Shown: in pieces, positions 34,751 to 46,586 of the stretch
Numbering within the stretch: position 1 is the stretch's first letter
Layout of the letters: every line of letters starts with the position of its first letter
Assembly (NCBI GenBank): GCA_947652605.1
Contig: OX393579.1
Span: 3,100,001 to 3,164,000, forward strand
Direction of reading: 5' to 3'
DNA from: Elmis aenea
Lineage: Eukaryota; Arthropoda; Insecta; Coleoptera; Elmidae
DNA: 64,000 nt
Translations under genes and position numbers: made by a program
The notes under the pieces: model-generated
Told to the model about the DNA's origin: nothing
The model's input: only the letters and a program-made list of their open reading frames with translations
Database searches by the model: none

Positions 34751-35897
34751 TAATGTCATTTACAACAACATTTTTCATTTTCTTTTATTTCTAATCGTTT
34801 TCGATATCCCCATGTTTTTCATGTCAACACATAGGTACGTCTTTTAGATCTATAAACTTATTGCAAAAAAATTTTTTTTGGGCTGCTTAAAATCGACAAT
34901 AAGAATATTTTTCATGGTGATAATTAAGCAGTACCTATCCCTTATCTATTAGCGTTTTAAAACTTTATTAAAAAATAATGTAATAATATCTACAGATCAC
35001 ATTTTAAAACTACAACCATCCTTTTTTTTTGGTACTCTTGCAGTGTCCTCCTAAATACCTTTTTACTGATTAATGGATCGTTTTTGGCACGTCACGTTGG
35101 CATTTTTAAACAACTGTTAACTGCTCGGGCCAATGAAGAATTTCATTTAAACAGACACGTAAATTGATCCTCGATTCTCACATATATCATTGTGCTAAGT
35201 ACGCATTAACAAAAACGAAATTGATCATTTAAATGAAATTAAAACTCACGAAACACAGTAAGGGAACTGAAACGAATAAAAAAAAAAACGAAAATCCGAT
35301 CGACTATAAAGTAGATGCAGCACTCGATAAGGCCGAACATGTGTGAGATTCGATAGAAACCAGGCTGAACGAGATGGCCTATCGTTAATTAAATAACAAG
35401 GCCCGTACCATAAAAAAAAAACTCGGGGAACACACCAGTCCCAACAATGTAGACAAATAAAACAAAACGCCCCGGACGACTTGTAAATATGTATTGCAAC
35501 AATTACGTCGATTATTTAAAAAGGCAATTACTGAGCGCAGATTATTTATCTGCAAAACGTTAACTAATTGAGTTTATCTCGTTTTTATAATGGCGAAATG
35601 CCACAATAACCGTAATGAAAATGCGCTGTTAACAATAATGCTATTTTAACGATAATTATGGAAATGTTTTCATTTGTTGTTGTTAACTGACTGTTATAAT
35701 CCTTCGTATTAAGAAGCGAACTCATTCAGCAAATTGCAAAATAATAAAGCCTTTAATAAACAGATTGCTATGGTAATATATGTATTAAATTAACAAAAAG
35801 TTTTTGTGTATTGTTAGTTATTGAATAGTCGCTAAAAAAAGTTTTTAGTTATGTACGAGAGGCGATTAATACATTTCTGACCTAGCCTAGAAGGCAA
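34751..35897. other. No gene recognised
   Basis: AT-rich DNA. From about 35040 to 35400 the sequence is less biased and looks unique, with no open frame of note. Confidence 0.5.
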
Positions 35898-36156
35898 GTA
35901 CATACTGAACCAATTTCCATCAATGTACCCCTTGGCTTCAGTGTAAAGCGGTTATGTTCCCCTTCTCAATTAGTCCATTTCAAAAGAACTTTATTTATGC
36001 ATAGAACATACAATGTAGAAAATATTTAGTGCGAAAATTGTTGATTCTTGCTTTTCACCAATAAAAATTTTCGGACTGTATTTGACACATACCCCCTGTA
36101 AAAGCTTCACGTCCCCCCCTTGGGGGTCCATGGATTACTGGTGTAGAACACCTGTC
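35898..36156 (+). mobile_element. hAT-like repeat, left copy bordering the tandem array
   Basis: It shares with 37453-37693, in the same orientation, GTACCCCTTGG, TTATTTATGCATA, CTTGCTTTTCACCAATAA-like words, ATACCCCCTGTA and a GGTCCATGG...ACTGGTGTAGAAC end. That end matches the usual hAT pattern in which the terminus reads like GGTTGAGAACCACTG. The left end is worn. Confidence 0.6.
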
Positions 36157-36160
36157 TCAC

Positions 36161-37450
36161 GGTATTAATGTTATTATCCATATACCTATGCGGTATATAT
36201 TGCAAAAGAGTTACCGACGCTTGGACGTCTTTTGCTAAAATTGACAAAAACGGCTTTGACTATGTTAGCTAAACATTACCAGGTAATTTTGGAACCATGA
36301 CTTTAATAATTTTCTAATTATTGTATCTTATACGGGGTGTTGTCTTACGGTATTAATGTTATCGTGCATATATGCGGTATAAATTGCAAAAGAGGTACCG
36401 ACGCCTGGGCGTCTTTTGCTAAAATTGATCAAAACAGTTTCGACTATGTTAGCTTAACATGCCAAGGTAATTTTAGAACCATGACTTTAATAATTTTCTA
36501 GTTATTGTATCTTATACGGGGAGTTGTCTTTCGGTATTATTGTTGTCATGCGTATATGCGGTATAAATTGCAAAAGAGGTACCGACGCTTGGGCGTCTTT
36601 TGCTAAAATTGACCAAAACGGCTTCGACTATGTTAGCTAAACATGTCAAGGTAATTTTAGAACCATGACTTTAGTAATTTTCTAGTTATTGTATATTATA
36701 CGGGGTGTTGTCTTACGTTATTAATGTTATCATGCATATATGCGGTATAAATTGCAAAAGAGGTACCGACGCTTGGGCGTCTTTTGCTAAAATGGACCAA
36801 AACGGCTTCGACTATGTTAGCTAAACATGTCAAGGTAATTTTAGAACCATGACTTTAATAATTTTCTAGTAATTGTATATTATACTATATTGTCTTACGG
36901 TATTAATGTTATCATGCATATATGCGGTATAAATTGCAAAAGAGGTACCGACGCTTGGGCGTCTTTTGCTAAAATTGACCAAAACGGCTTCGATTATGTT
37001 AGCTAAACATGCCAAGGTAATTTTAGAACCATGACTTTAATAATTTTCTAGTTATTGTATCTTATACGGGGTGTTGTCTTCCGGTATTAATGTTATCATG
37101 CGTATATGTGGTATAAATTGCAAAAGAGGTACCGACGCTTGGGCGTCTTTTGCTAAAATTGATCAAAACGGTTTCGGCTATGTTAGCTTAACATGCCAAG
37201 GTAATTTTAGAACCATGACTTTAATAATTTTCTAGTTATTGTATCTTATACGGGGTGTTGTCTTACGGTATTAACGTTATCATGCATATATGCGGTATAA
37301 ATTGCAATAGAAGTACCGACGCTTGGGCCTCTTTTGCTAAAATAGACAAAAATGGTTTCGGCTATGTTAGGCAAACATGCCCAGGTAATTTTAGAACCAT
37401 GACTTTAATAATTCACTAGTTATTGTATCTTATACGGGGTGTTGCCTAAC
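36161..37450. repeat. Tandem array, seven copies of about 184 bp
   Basis: Monomers start with GGTATTAATGTTATC at about 36161, 36349, 36533, 36717, 36899, 37083 and 37267, ending at 37450. Six spacings are 182-184 bp and the first is 188. Each monomer contains ATGCGGTATAAATTGCAAAA, a short hairpin GACGC-TTGG-GCGTC, CGACTATGTTAGCTAAACAT, TTTTAGAACCATGACTTTAA and CTTATACGGGGTGTTGTCTT. Copies are very similar to one another, so the array is young or homogenised. No open frame runs across monomers. No hammerhead-type CTGATGA motif was seen on either strand. Confidence 0.92.
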
Positions 37451-37452
37451 GG

Positions 37453-37693
37453 CAGTGGTTTTGAACCCGTTTCCTAACGTACCCCTTGGCCGTCATGTAC
37501 CCCTTATCAGTTGGTCCATTTTAAAATAACTTTATTTATGCATAAAATACACAATGTAAAAATATTAAATGCGAAAATTATTGGTTCTTGCTTTCACCAA
37601 TAATTTTTTTCGGTCATTGTATTTAATACGTATCCCCTGTAGAAATCTCACTTACCCCTTGAAGGTCCATCGACTCCTGGTCTAGAACCCCTT
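37453..37693 (+). mobile_element. hAT-like repeat, right copy bordering the tandem array
   Basis: It begins CAGTGGTTTTGAACCC and ends near CTCCTGGTCTAGAACCCC, the arrangement of hAT elements whose ends read CAGTGGTT...AACCACTG. It is a direct repeat of 35898-36156. The array sequence just before it (CCTAACGG) and the sequence just after it (TCTAAGG) resemble each other, which may be a worn 8-bp duplication. Confidence 0.6.
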
Positions 37694-37925
37694 ATCTAAG
37701 GTATTTCAATTTTTTTATAGTTTTTTTGAAGACATTTAAATATCTGGTATGTGTTAAAATTATTAATCGGCATATAATTTAATTGTTTTTACTGGTCTTT
37801 TAATGTAAAATATATTTTAAAATTGTTGATTGATATTAGTTCAGCTGTAAATCGACTAAACTAGGTAAAATTTTTGTTTCGAAGAAAAATAACAGCATAT
37901 GGAACGTTAAGGAATTTAGTTGTTA

Positions 37926-38324
37926 TACAGGGTGAATATTATGTTCCAGGCCGATTTCTTTTAGCCGTCATTTCTGTTTGACAGACATTTGACATTTAGT
38001 AATTGGCAGTCTTAAAGAGTAGTCAATTACTATTTGGCAGTGTATACAAATTTTCAAAATTATTTATTACACGTTGAATCGTTGACTTGCATGGCACATG
38101 ATGAAGTCCAAAAAAATCACGCAGTTTTCTTCGCGTATTCACAATTGAACAATTATTTAAATAAAATGTTTTAATGACTTCAACACGTTGTTGAGGCGTC
38201 AGATGTTTCATAATAAATTGTAATTGACTACTCTTTAAGACTGCCAATTACTAAATGTCAAATGTCTGTCAAACAGAAATGACGGCCGAAAGAAATCGGC
38301 CTGGAACATAATATTCACCCTGTA
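37926..38324. mobile_element. Tc1/mariner-type deletion derivative with 105-bp inverted ends (399 bp)
   Basis: The arms 37926-38030 and 38220-38324 are inverted with about two differences, starting TACAGGGTGAATATTATG. TA lies outside the left end; the right side has CA, probably a mutated TA. The middle encodes the first part of a transposase on the minus strand (38023-38211). The element therefore arose by losing most of a larger transposon while keeping both ends. Confidence 0.85.
38023..38211 (-). pseudogene. N-terminal helix-turn-helix fragment of a DUF4817-like transposase
   Basis: The minus strand from 38211 reads MKHLTPQQRVEVIKTFYLNN, then CSIVNTRRKLRDFFGLHHVP and CKSTIQRVINNFE. This is the N-terminal DNA-binding helix-turn-helix found at the start of IS630/Tc1-mariner-type insect transposases and host proteins derived from them (DUF4817-like): a helix, the NSR-like turn, and a P-S/C-x-x-T-hxRhhxxF recognition helix. 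The frame is intact for 62 codons and then stops in the opposite inverted repeat. The catalytic DDE part is missing entirely. It could still bind element ends if expressed, but there is no evidence for that. Confidence 0.72.
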
Positions 38325-40029
38325 CATTTATAACTTTTTAATTACTAAAAGCTATTAATAATGCTTCCGGTACAATTTTTAAACCCTCTTTCTTTTAGTT
38401 CAGCCAGTTTTATTCTTACTCTATAAGTTCTTAACCGAAACTAATAAATCTTCAAGCATTTCCATATTACGATAATCGTAGTTGAGGAATTCTCTTGTGT
38501 TACACATTTCAAAGGAAATAGGTTAGTATTAAAATCTGATAAAATGAGTTTATTGTTATTTAAATTTCCTGGGCGATTTTATCACCGGTGAAACTGAATT
38601 TGATCTTAAAATTCCAATTGTTTTGAGCCAGATTTTGTTTCAAGTTTTAAGCATTTCAATTATTTAAGAGAGAATATTTGAACCGTGTCGCATTATTAAA
38701 TCAAACAAATCGAAAATATTTCAAGAAGATCTAATATATAACACACATTTTTCTAGTAAAATAATGGTATTTTGGTGGAAAGCAATGATTTTTTATAGGC
38801 GTGTATTTTGACGATTTGATTTAAAACGTAGACATATCCTTTCATTCTCCTATCAATTCTTTGATTGTTTATTTGGAGCAGCCCCTTTCTAATTTTTAAA
38901 TTTTATCTTAACTGTAACGTCGTCGATAATTACAAATTACTATAATACAAAATAGATTACTGAAATGACTTAAAATTATTGCCACAGCTTTCTATACATA
39001 ACTTAAAGGCATTTCATCGATCATGCGCAACGTTTTAACATACATCGCCTTGCAAAGTGGGGCTTTACGGTAGGAAATAAAAAATTGCACAAAAAAGATA
39101 AACAGATAACCCGGTTCTTGTAAACTAGATGAAACTTTGATCGCATCAGACACGAAAGGCGAACCAACTACTAGTCGTTTGGTAGTTGTGTAGTCTTATA
39201 ATTTTTAATGTATAAAAAATATTAAACTACATTACTTATTAACGTGTCTGCCAATATAAATGAAATTAAGATTACATTGATTTGAAATAAAATGTAATAT
39301 CAATTCAGATTGACTCTTTTTAAATTTTTAAGTACTTATTGTCGGTTTTATAACTCTACTAATGTTTTCAAAATAAATGAAACTATACTACTAGTCTAAG
39401 CTTAATTGAATCGTGTTATTCCGTTATTGTTTTTTTTCAGATTATCCTGACAACATGTAAGGATATAAAATTTGTATCAAGGACAGTTATAAATGATTGT
39501 GTTAACGTTTGTGACGTCACTAGAACTGACAGCTTTCTTGTCTAGCAGGCAAATGACGATTTTCAATTTTGTAAATGTATGATCCTTGGTCAGGACTAAC
39601 GTCCAATTCAAGGACCACCTCAGAAATGCAGGGTGAAAATTACTACAATAATAAAAAAGCAAAGAACACGCAAATTGAAATTTAGATTCTCTCCTGTGAA
39701 TAATATATCGCAGTGACACAAAAATGTTATAACGGCATGCGAAAAGGCAATTAATATTTATTCCGTGTTTGTAAAAGGGTAAACGTCGTCCGAAATTTAA
39801 AAATAAGTACTCACATAAGTAATTTTGTGAGTCTAAATAATATATCCAACACGTATTTTATTCTTTAAGACGACACTGCACGTCCGTTTCATTTCATGAA
39901 ATAATTTATCGGTAAATGTATTTTAAGCCAAGATGATTTCGTATTTTTACATATTTTTATATTATTTTTCTTTTAAAAATGTGAAATATATTTTTAAATT
40001 TCTTTATACAAGACTTAAAATAATATTAA
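38325..40029. other. AT-rich DNA, no recognised feature
   Basis: No gene recognised. At 39441-39456 a 16-nt segment lies between TTTTTTTTCAG and GTAAGG; this is probably chance. Frames at 39477-39719 and 39933-40121 are not recognised. Confidence 0.5.
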
Positions 40030-40440
40030 TATTTAACCTATATTTTAAATTTGATCTGTGCTGTATCATTTCTTGGTCTAGCATGATTGGAAACAGTTAC
40101 ATGATTCTTCGCTATAAGTAGTCTCTGTTTTTTAAAAATATTGTTCATATTGTTTCTTCTTAATGTATCTTCCCATACTCCTAAATTATGTTGCACCACA
40201 TCATCTGCAAAGGCCAGTTCTGTTAAAAGATAATGCTTTAAGTCTATTCCACCCCCAGCAGGCTTTTTGTGTTTTCTTTGCATTCCTTAATTAGTTTATT
40301 CATTAGTTTTATAAAAAGCAGTGGACTTAAAGTGCCCCCTGTCTTACTTCCGCTGTGTGTATTATTTTAAAAATTAAATTAGTCAGCACTGTGACACTGT
40401 CGCCAAATCTTAGTCCTGTTTCTGTCAATATTTTTTTTAA
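40030..40440 (-). pseudogene. LINE family A, RT catalytic fragment with intact FADD
   Basis: The minus strand reads TELAFADDVVQHNLGVWEDT, then LRRNNMNNIFKKQRLLIAKN and TVSNHARPRNDTAQIKFKI. FADD, the RT active-site motif, is at 40200-40211, with a short deletion after it relative to the copy at 42224. Before it is a broken GALSPLLFIKLMNKLIKECK-like segment up to about 40440. Both ends are lost. Same family and orientation as the copy at 41490. Confidence 0.75.
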
Positions 40441-41489
40441 AAACATAAAATAGTCCGCAACTTTTTTTTAGGTAAAAAAACATTTAATGTAAAATCAAAA
40501 AAAATGCAAATTCCTTAAAAAAACATTGGTTGATGTACCTTGTACTTATCATCGCACAAATCATAAAATAAATGTACAACGTCTTTGCATATTTGTATGT
40601 GGCAACTATCGTTACGTGGCAAAAACTTTATGCAATTAAAAATGTATGAGATGCAGCGCGATCGTAAGCAAACAATCCCAAAAATTGACGTTTAATTTGA
40701 AAACTATTTATAACGAAATGTGCAGAGTCAATGGCTGGAAGGTGATATGTTGAAGCGAAGGGGTGGAGGTGTTGATCCCCCGCTGGGTCCTGACAATCTC
40801 ATTACAAACAGCATTACTTGCACTTTTCGCCACTCCTCTCGGATCACTATTATTTTACACCCAAGGAGATTTAGAGATAACACGTGGGGCGCTATACGCT
40901 GTAAAATGGGTGCACTGACTCATATTAATACAGAACGTAAATTAGTAGTAGTACAAGATTGATCGGAGTCTCCATACAGGCTTTCTCAAACAAAGTTGTT
41001 ACTAATATTTAAATTAATTATCCAATCAAAAAAATTATTGGAGATTATTGGTGCGTTGAACTCTGCTTAAAATAATTATAAATCAGCGTTTGTTGTTAGG
41101 ATAAAATAACGATGCTAGTGACACCTACGAATTACATATTCATTTGAAAAAAACTGAGGATTTTTTAAATCGAAAAATAAAAGTACTACTGAACTTGCCC
41201 AGGTGTAAAATTCCCTTTCATTATTATTTATGTAGTTCGCTGGCGTCGGTGTGAACATAAATACGTGAAATTAATATAAATGCGAATGGAAACACGATTC
41301 AAAGTCAACAGCAATGAATGTTAATACTTGTACGGGATGTTGCCAAAAAATTTGCAATCCAAAGGATACTAGATTTTGTCGATTCACACAAAGCTTGGAA
41401 GTATTTTGCAAATAGTGGCTTAGAGTTGCTTTGTAATTGATTTAGTAAAAAATTTAACCATAATGCATAGCGTTATTTGAAGATAGAAA
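40441..41489. other. No gene recognised; G+C-richer stretch at 40700-40960
   Basis: The plus frame 40720-40962 lies over a less AT-rich, unique stretch, but the peptide (MQSQWLEGDMLKRRGGGVDP...) is unknown to me. The rest is AT-rich. Confidence 0.35.
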
Positions 41490-42490
41490 ATTCTTCTTCC
41501 TAATCGTATCCACCTTTCGGTGTGTAGAGGTATTATTTTCTACTTCTGTGTTATGTTTCTCCACTCCTGCCTACCGTTAGCTAATTGTGGCACATCTCTC
41601 CAGCTGACTCCTTTTTCTTCTAGTCTCTGCCTCACTTCTTTCCCCCATGTTGTTCTTGATCTTCCATAACTTCTTTTTCTCTCAAACTTCGTTTTACATC
41701 CCATGTTGCATGTTTGCGTACCTGCTTTCTGTCAAGCGTAGTAGATGTCCCAGCCATCTTAGTTGGTTTGTCTCCACCTTTTTCTTCATGTCTTTCACTC
41801 CCAACTAGGGGAGTAGATAACTTACTGATTTTATCATTGCCTATTTTATCAATTAGTCTACATTCTTCTGTTCTTTTTAAAAATTGTATTCTCTGCGTCT
41901 GTATTATTTTCGATTTCTTGTTGGTGTCAAAACATTTATTAGTGGCGTGGTAACATTTTGTCGCTACAGCTATTCTGTTATTCGGCTTTTCTTCCAATTT
42001 ACCGTTATCTGCAATTATCAGTTCTTGATATTGAAAATTTGATACCTGCTGTATCCTTTCTTGATCTAGCTTCTAGCATGATTAAAACCGTTCAGTATTC
42101 TTCCTTATAACTGAGTCTTTGTCGTCTTTTTTATGTTGGTGCTCATTTTGTATTTTCTAAATGTATACCTATGCCCATCTCCCCAGATTGTGTTGCGTTT
42201 TCGTTTTTAGCTAATAACACCGCATCATCTGCAAAGGCTTATTCTGTTAAGGATATTGGTTGCAGTTTATTCCATCCCCAATAGGCTTTCTTTGTATTTT
42301 TTCTGCACTCCTTGATTTTTCTTATTATTATGAAAAATATGTGTCTTAATCTGAATCCAATCTGGTACCAGAAGATTTGTTTTAGATTTAGAGTCATATA
42401 ATACTGATCCATTATCCCAAATAGAACAGATGCTACAAAACATTGATGATGGATTGGAATCTTTTTAACTTTACGCCATTCTTCCATTGG
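41490..42490 (-). pseudogene. LINE family A, longest copy: RT palm through C-terminus
   Basis: From 42490 down, the minus strand reads RLRHIFFIIIRKIKECRKNT, KKAYWGWNKLQPISLTE, then AFADD (FADD at 42224-42235, an in-frame stop just before it), LLAKNENATQSGEMGI, LIMLEARSRKDTAGIKFSIS, and then the C-terminal part: IQTQRIQFLKRTEECRLIDK, KISKLSTPLVGSERHEEK and the RP-type basic tail. It ends at a (GAA)n tail at 41491-41499. This is the best guide to the family's organisation. At least one stop and several frameshifts make it non-coding. Confidence 0.8.
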
Positions 42491-44410
42491 GTGTGAGACT
42501 TTTGTGTTTTCTCTCAGCTTATAAGTTTTTTTTATCTCATCTACCCTAATTAAACAATTCTATCGTTGATAACAATTTAGTAAATTTTAATCATCATGTC
42601 ACCAAAATTTGCCAACTTGGTGATTCCCATGGAAAAAAAACAAACTAAAAATGTTAAAGTTGTGTGCGTATGTAACTTATTCTTGATTATAAATACTTAA
42701 TGGAACACCTCAAGCAAATAAAACACGAAAATCATCTCCGTCGATTTAATCGAAGCAATTTGGTTTGTAAACGACCGGCGAAGTCTATTACGAAATACCA
42801 GTAAACAAACGCTCGAGCACATTTATAACGAGATGCAGCTCAAGGTGGCGGCATCTAGTAAGACCATTCCAGATAAAGTATAGTGCAGCAGTGAAATCAG
42901 GTATCCACATGTGTTTTTTAAATAACTGGCGGCAAGTGTCACCCGGGCACCAATGGGCACTATTACGAGCCCACGCCCTTCTGGCCTCGACCAATCGACG
43001 AGCCGTACATGTGAACATGCACGTGTGTCACTCCACCTGAACATGCACTCGCATACCTTAAGACCTGCAGTAGACAGCTTCTATTGATTATCCGGCACGA
43101 TCATTATTCCATGTGTCAATTCCTCCGGTATTTGTCTTACTTTATGTTCTCCTCGGGAGCTTTCCCAATGGTATCTCTTGAAATGGTTATTTTGCCCGGT
43201 TTATATCACTCCTTTATCTTTGAACAGATGCGGTTAACAATATCTTACGGTGTAAAACTGTAAATCGTCGACAGTCATAACGAGTGCATCTCGTTGTGCG
43301 CGGAAAATATGCATTTTTTCATTACGTGGGTCGACTAGCGTTTAAAGATTTCCGTACGCTCAAAGAAAGAATGTGTGAAACTGGGAAATTTGTCGTAGTA
43401 AAAAATTAAAATCGGTGGAAGAACGATTTACTAAAAGATAAAATTTATTCATTAAGATTATATCAGAGGGGATAAATACCCTTTCGTTTTTTCTCCAAAA
43501 ACGATTACCAAAATTTTAATCTAGCCCTTCATTTCCATTATTTGTTAATGAGGTTCATTCATACATCGTCCCATTAAAAATTTTTACACTATTGCAGTAG
43601 AAGATTTTACGAAAAGTTCATATTATGTGATGCTTATCTTGATTTTTGGCTCTAGATACACTTACCATTACCAACCATTGCAGATAGACCAGTCTACCAA
43701 AATATCAGTTTTCTTGTGATTCTTTCAAAGAAAGATTAAAAATAAATAGGCCTTGAAAGATGTGTATCTTTACCCTAAGAAACTTTACCGAAATTTTTGT
43801 ATGGTTTATAATTTTGCCTTTTCATAAAATCGGGTCGTTAACATGTCATGGAACCAGAAAAATGTTACCCATAGTTACAGTACATACTCCCCCCCCCCCA
43901 AATTGTTATGGTGTAAAATTCTGTAAAAGTTTCGCGAAGAAGTACAAATTATAACTTAAAATGTTGTGTTATTTACATATTATATCTTGTTCTGGGCCGG
44001 CTCAAGAAGGATATTTTAAATATACAGATAATAAATATAGCTCTCTTTCAAAGTGAAGTCCAATTTTCTTGTATTGTTGAGGATTACCTAGGTATTTTCT
44101 ACAAGAAATTTCTTCACAAAATCGGTTTCTGACACATGGCTGCATTTTGTTTTTGATTTAATTTCAATATAAACGCATACAATTTTAATGATAATTACTT
44201 GTCTTACGAGTGATTATTTTCTTAAAAAATATCAATATTATCATAGTTTGGAAACTCTTGCTTCTTAATTGGTAGATTTCATATTTTATGAATAAGAAAA
44301 TTGCTGATAAAGAGACTTGAGTCTCTAAACTAGTGTGGATATTCTTTAATAAGACTTAAATGTAACGAATTGAAGTACGATTTAGTAAAAATGTTTTATT
44401 TTTGTTACAG
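42491..44410. other. No gene recognised; unique G+C-richer block 42720-43400; C11 run at 43889
   Basis: The block at about 42720-43400 is unique and richer in G+C, with overlapping minus-strand frames (42788-43018, 42823-43044) of unknown type. A run of 11 C at 43889-43899 is striking in AT-rich DNA. Confidence 0.4.
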
Positions 44411-44453
44411 GTGTTGACACAGACGTGCAGACGAATGTACAGCATAAGCCTAT
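44411..44453 (+). other. Candidate 43-nt internal micro-exon
   Basis: A T-rich acceptor (TTTTATTTTTGTTACAG, ending 44410) and a consensus donor (GTAAGTG from 44454) enclose 43 nt that are much richer in G+C than either side. The third frame is open: VDTDVQTNVQHKP with split codons at both edges. The length (not a multiple of three) means it would shift the frame between neighbouring exons. I do not recognise the peptide. Acceptor-donor pairs this close are expected a few times by chance in 64 kb, so this rests mainly on composition and the open frame. Confidence 0.3.
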
Positions 44454-44460
44454 GTAAGTG

Positions 44461-46586
44461 TTTTCAATTGTAATTGCTTTTTTTCTATTATTTCGTCGAC
44501 TTTGTTGATGCGCTAGTTGTTCGATTCGCATTTTTGATTTCCCTAATTATTGCTCGATACTAGTTTCACGGCGTATTTCCGCTTCATGAAACGTCAATTT
44601 TTCGCGGCTTCTTACATCAGTAGTTAAAACAATCGATTAACAAGCTATATTGTTGAATTAAGGTTTAGGATTTTATTCCATAATCTCTGCTAAGTTTAGA
44701 ACACACAATTAACAACGTTATTAAAATATTTTACTTAACCATTACTTTTCAGAACTAATTTCCATATTTTTACTGCAACTATACGCATGGTAAAGAAAAT
44801 CTTGTTAAAATACATTAAAATTTTTAAATGAATAATCACGTCATGTGAATAGTCTCGAAAACGCAACTAACATCGTTTTTCATTTTTTATAGTTCTTCGT
44901 GATATATTTATTAGATGCCCCGGCGTGTTTTACTAAAATAATTAGGTTTATGCGTTGAAACAGATTTTAATAATTTAATTAATTGTGTGTCCAGAACGAG
45001 GAGTAAACTATGTTCAAACGTACGATACATTGTTATTAAGTTGTTCGTATGTGCGAGATTGTTTAAAATCTAATTAAATGAATTTGTTTTTTTAAAACCA
45101 GTCCATTAACAAATTCAAATGTTAAAACAAACATATCTCGGTCAGATCTAGACGCAAACGACTAGATTCTTATATTTGAAATGAATAATAAATATATTTT
45201 TTCGGTGCGTGAGTTTTGTACAAGTATTACACATACTTAGGGAGTTATTAATTATTTTTGAGGGAGATGGAAATTTTAATGGTTGTGAAAATATTTTTAA
45301 TTTTATATACTATTTGGTTTCTAACGAAATATTTTTTATTACCGTCTTGGTTGAGCATATGTTATTTTAGGGTTTACAAGTGTTTGTATAAATTTTATCT
45401 TCCCAATTTGAAATACTTTTAATAAATTAACTTTAATCCTCTACTTAATTCAAAGTAAATTTAATAAATCATTTCGTATTTGCCTCATTTTTTGCGGACT
45501 GTAGCCAATAATAACAATGCAATTAATATTTGCGGCAAGTTTTGACTTGTTTTTAAATTTTAAAAATAAAGTTAACAGAAAATATAAAAATATTGATGAT
45601 ATATTTTTTTTTTCTGAGAATTTGATCGAAAGTTGAGCACAATAAAACAAAATAAGATTCGTTTTAAGTTAATTAAAATTGCATTCCAAATTTTGGGCTT
45701 TCATTTCAAAAACAAAACAAAAATTATAGGACATTTCGCTTGTTCTAAAATTTAGTATCTTTAAAGATTTAAACGCTGTTTGATTTTATATAATTGGTAG
45801 TTTTTATCGCGACAATTAGAAGCCTTTAAAATCCGAGACTATCCCGAAAAATTTAGACCTTTTACAACTATTCCGAAACCATTTTAGAAAATCCAAAACT
45901 ATTCTGGAAAATTCGGGACAGTCTTGTAAAATCTGGATGTATAGTCATCTTATTTGAAACAAAGTAGCTCCCCCGGATGATCTCCTTTAATGTTGTAATA
46001 ACAACAGTTTACTGCATGGACATAAAACATTACAAAAAATATATTGTATATATCAATTTGTATTTTTTTATTTGGGTTAGCACCATAATACCTAATTTTT
46101 CGAAGAAATTTTTGTTTCAATTTATAGGTAATGAGTTAGATGTTAGAAGTACACAAAAACTATACCTTCATTTGCATAATCTTAATAAAAGTACCTCAGT
46201 TTTAAAATTGCACAATTTTCAAAGAAGTTCTAATGTTTTTAAACTTTCCTAAAATATAATTTATTCAGTTTGAAAGAGTTTTATTTTTTAAATGCGTCTG
46301 TGGTGTCGGATCAGTCTACTTTTTTGACTAATTGGCTACTTAAAAATTTTTAGTTTGGGTTTATGAGGACTTAATTATACACAAGTTATCTAAAAGTTTT
46401 TGTCCTTTCTATTAACTCAAAATTAAAGTTATTTGTCAATGCTCAAAGTTTATCTTCTATTGGCTTAAGCACTTAATTATTGAACGCTCTTTTGTATCGC
46501 TAACTCTGTTTTTAAAAAAAATAATGAAGCATTAAAATCTTCAAAGAGTCTATCAAGAATATTTTTTCCTTTGTATACATTTCGAC
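44461..46586. other. AT-rich DNA, nothing recognised
   Basis: No repeat or protein recognised. The frame 45977-46252 is Ile/Asn/Lys-rich and looks like chance. Confidence 0.5.

Noticed and set aside
36161..37450. Possible CRISPR-like or ribozyme-bearing array
   Set aside because: Units are ~184 bp without unique spacers, so not CRISPR. No CTGATGA...GAAA hammerhead core was seen on either strand.
39441..39456. 16-nt micro-exon between TTTTTTTTCAG and GTAAGG
   Set aside because: Below usual exon size and not distinguishable from chance.
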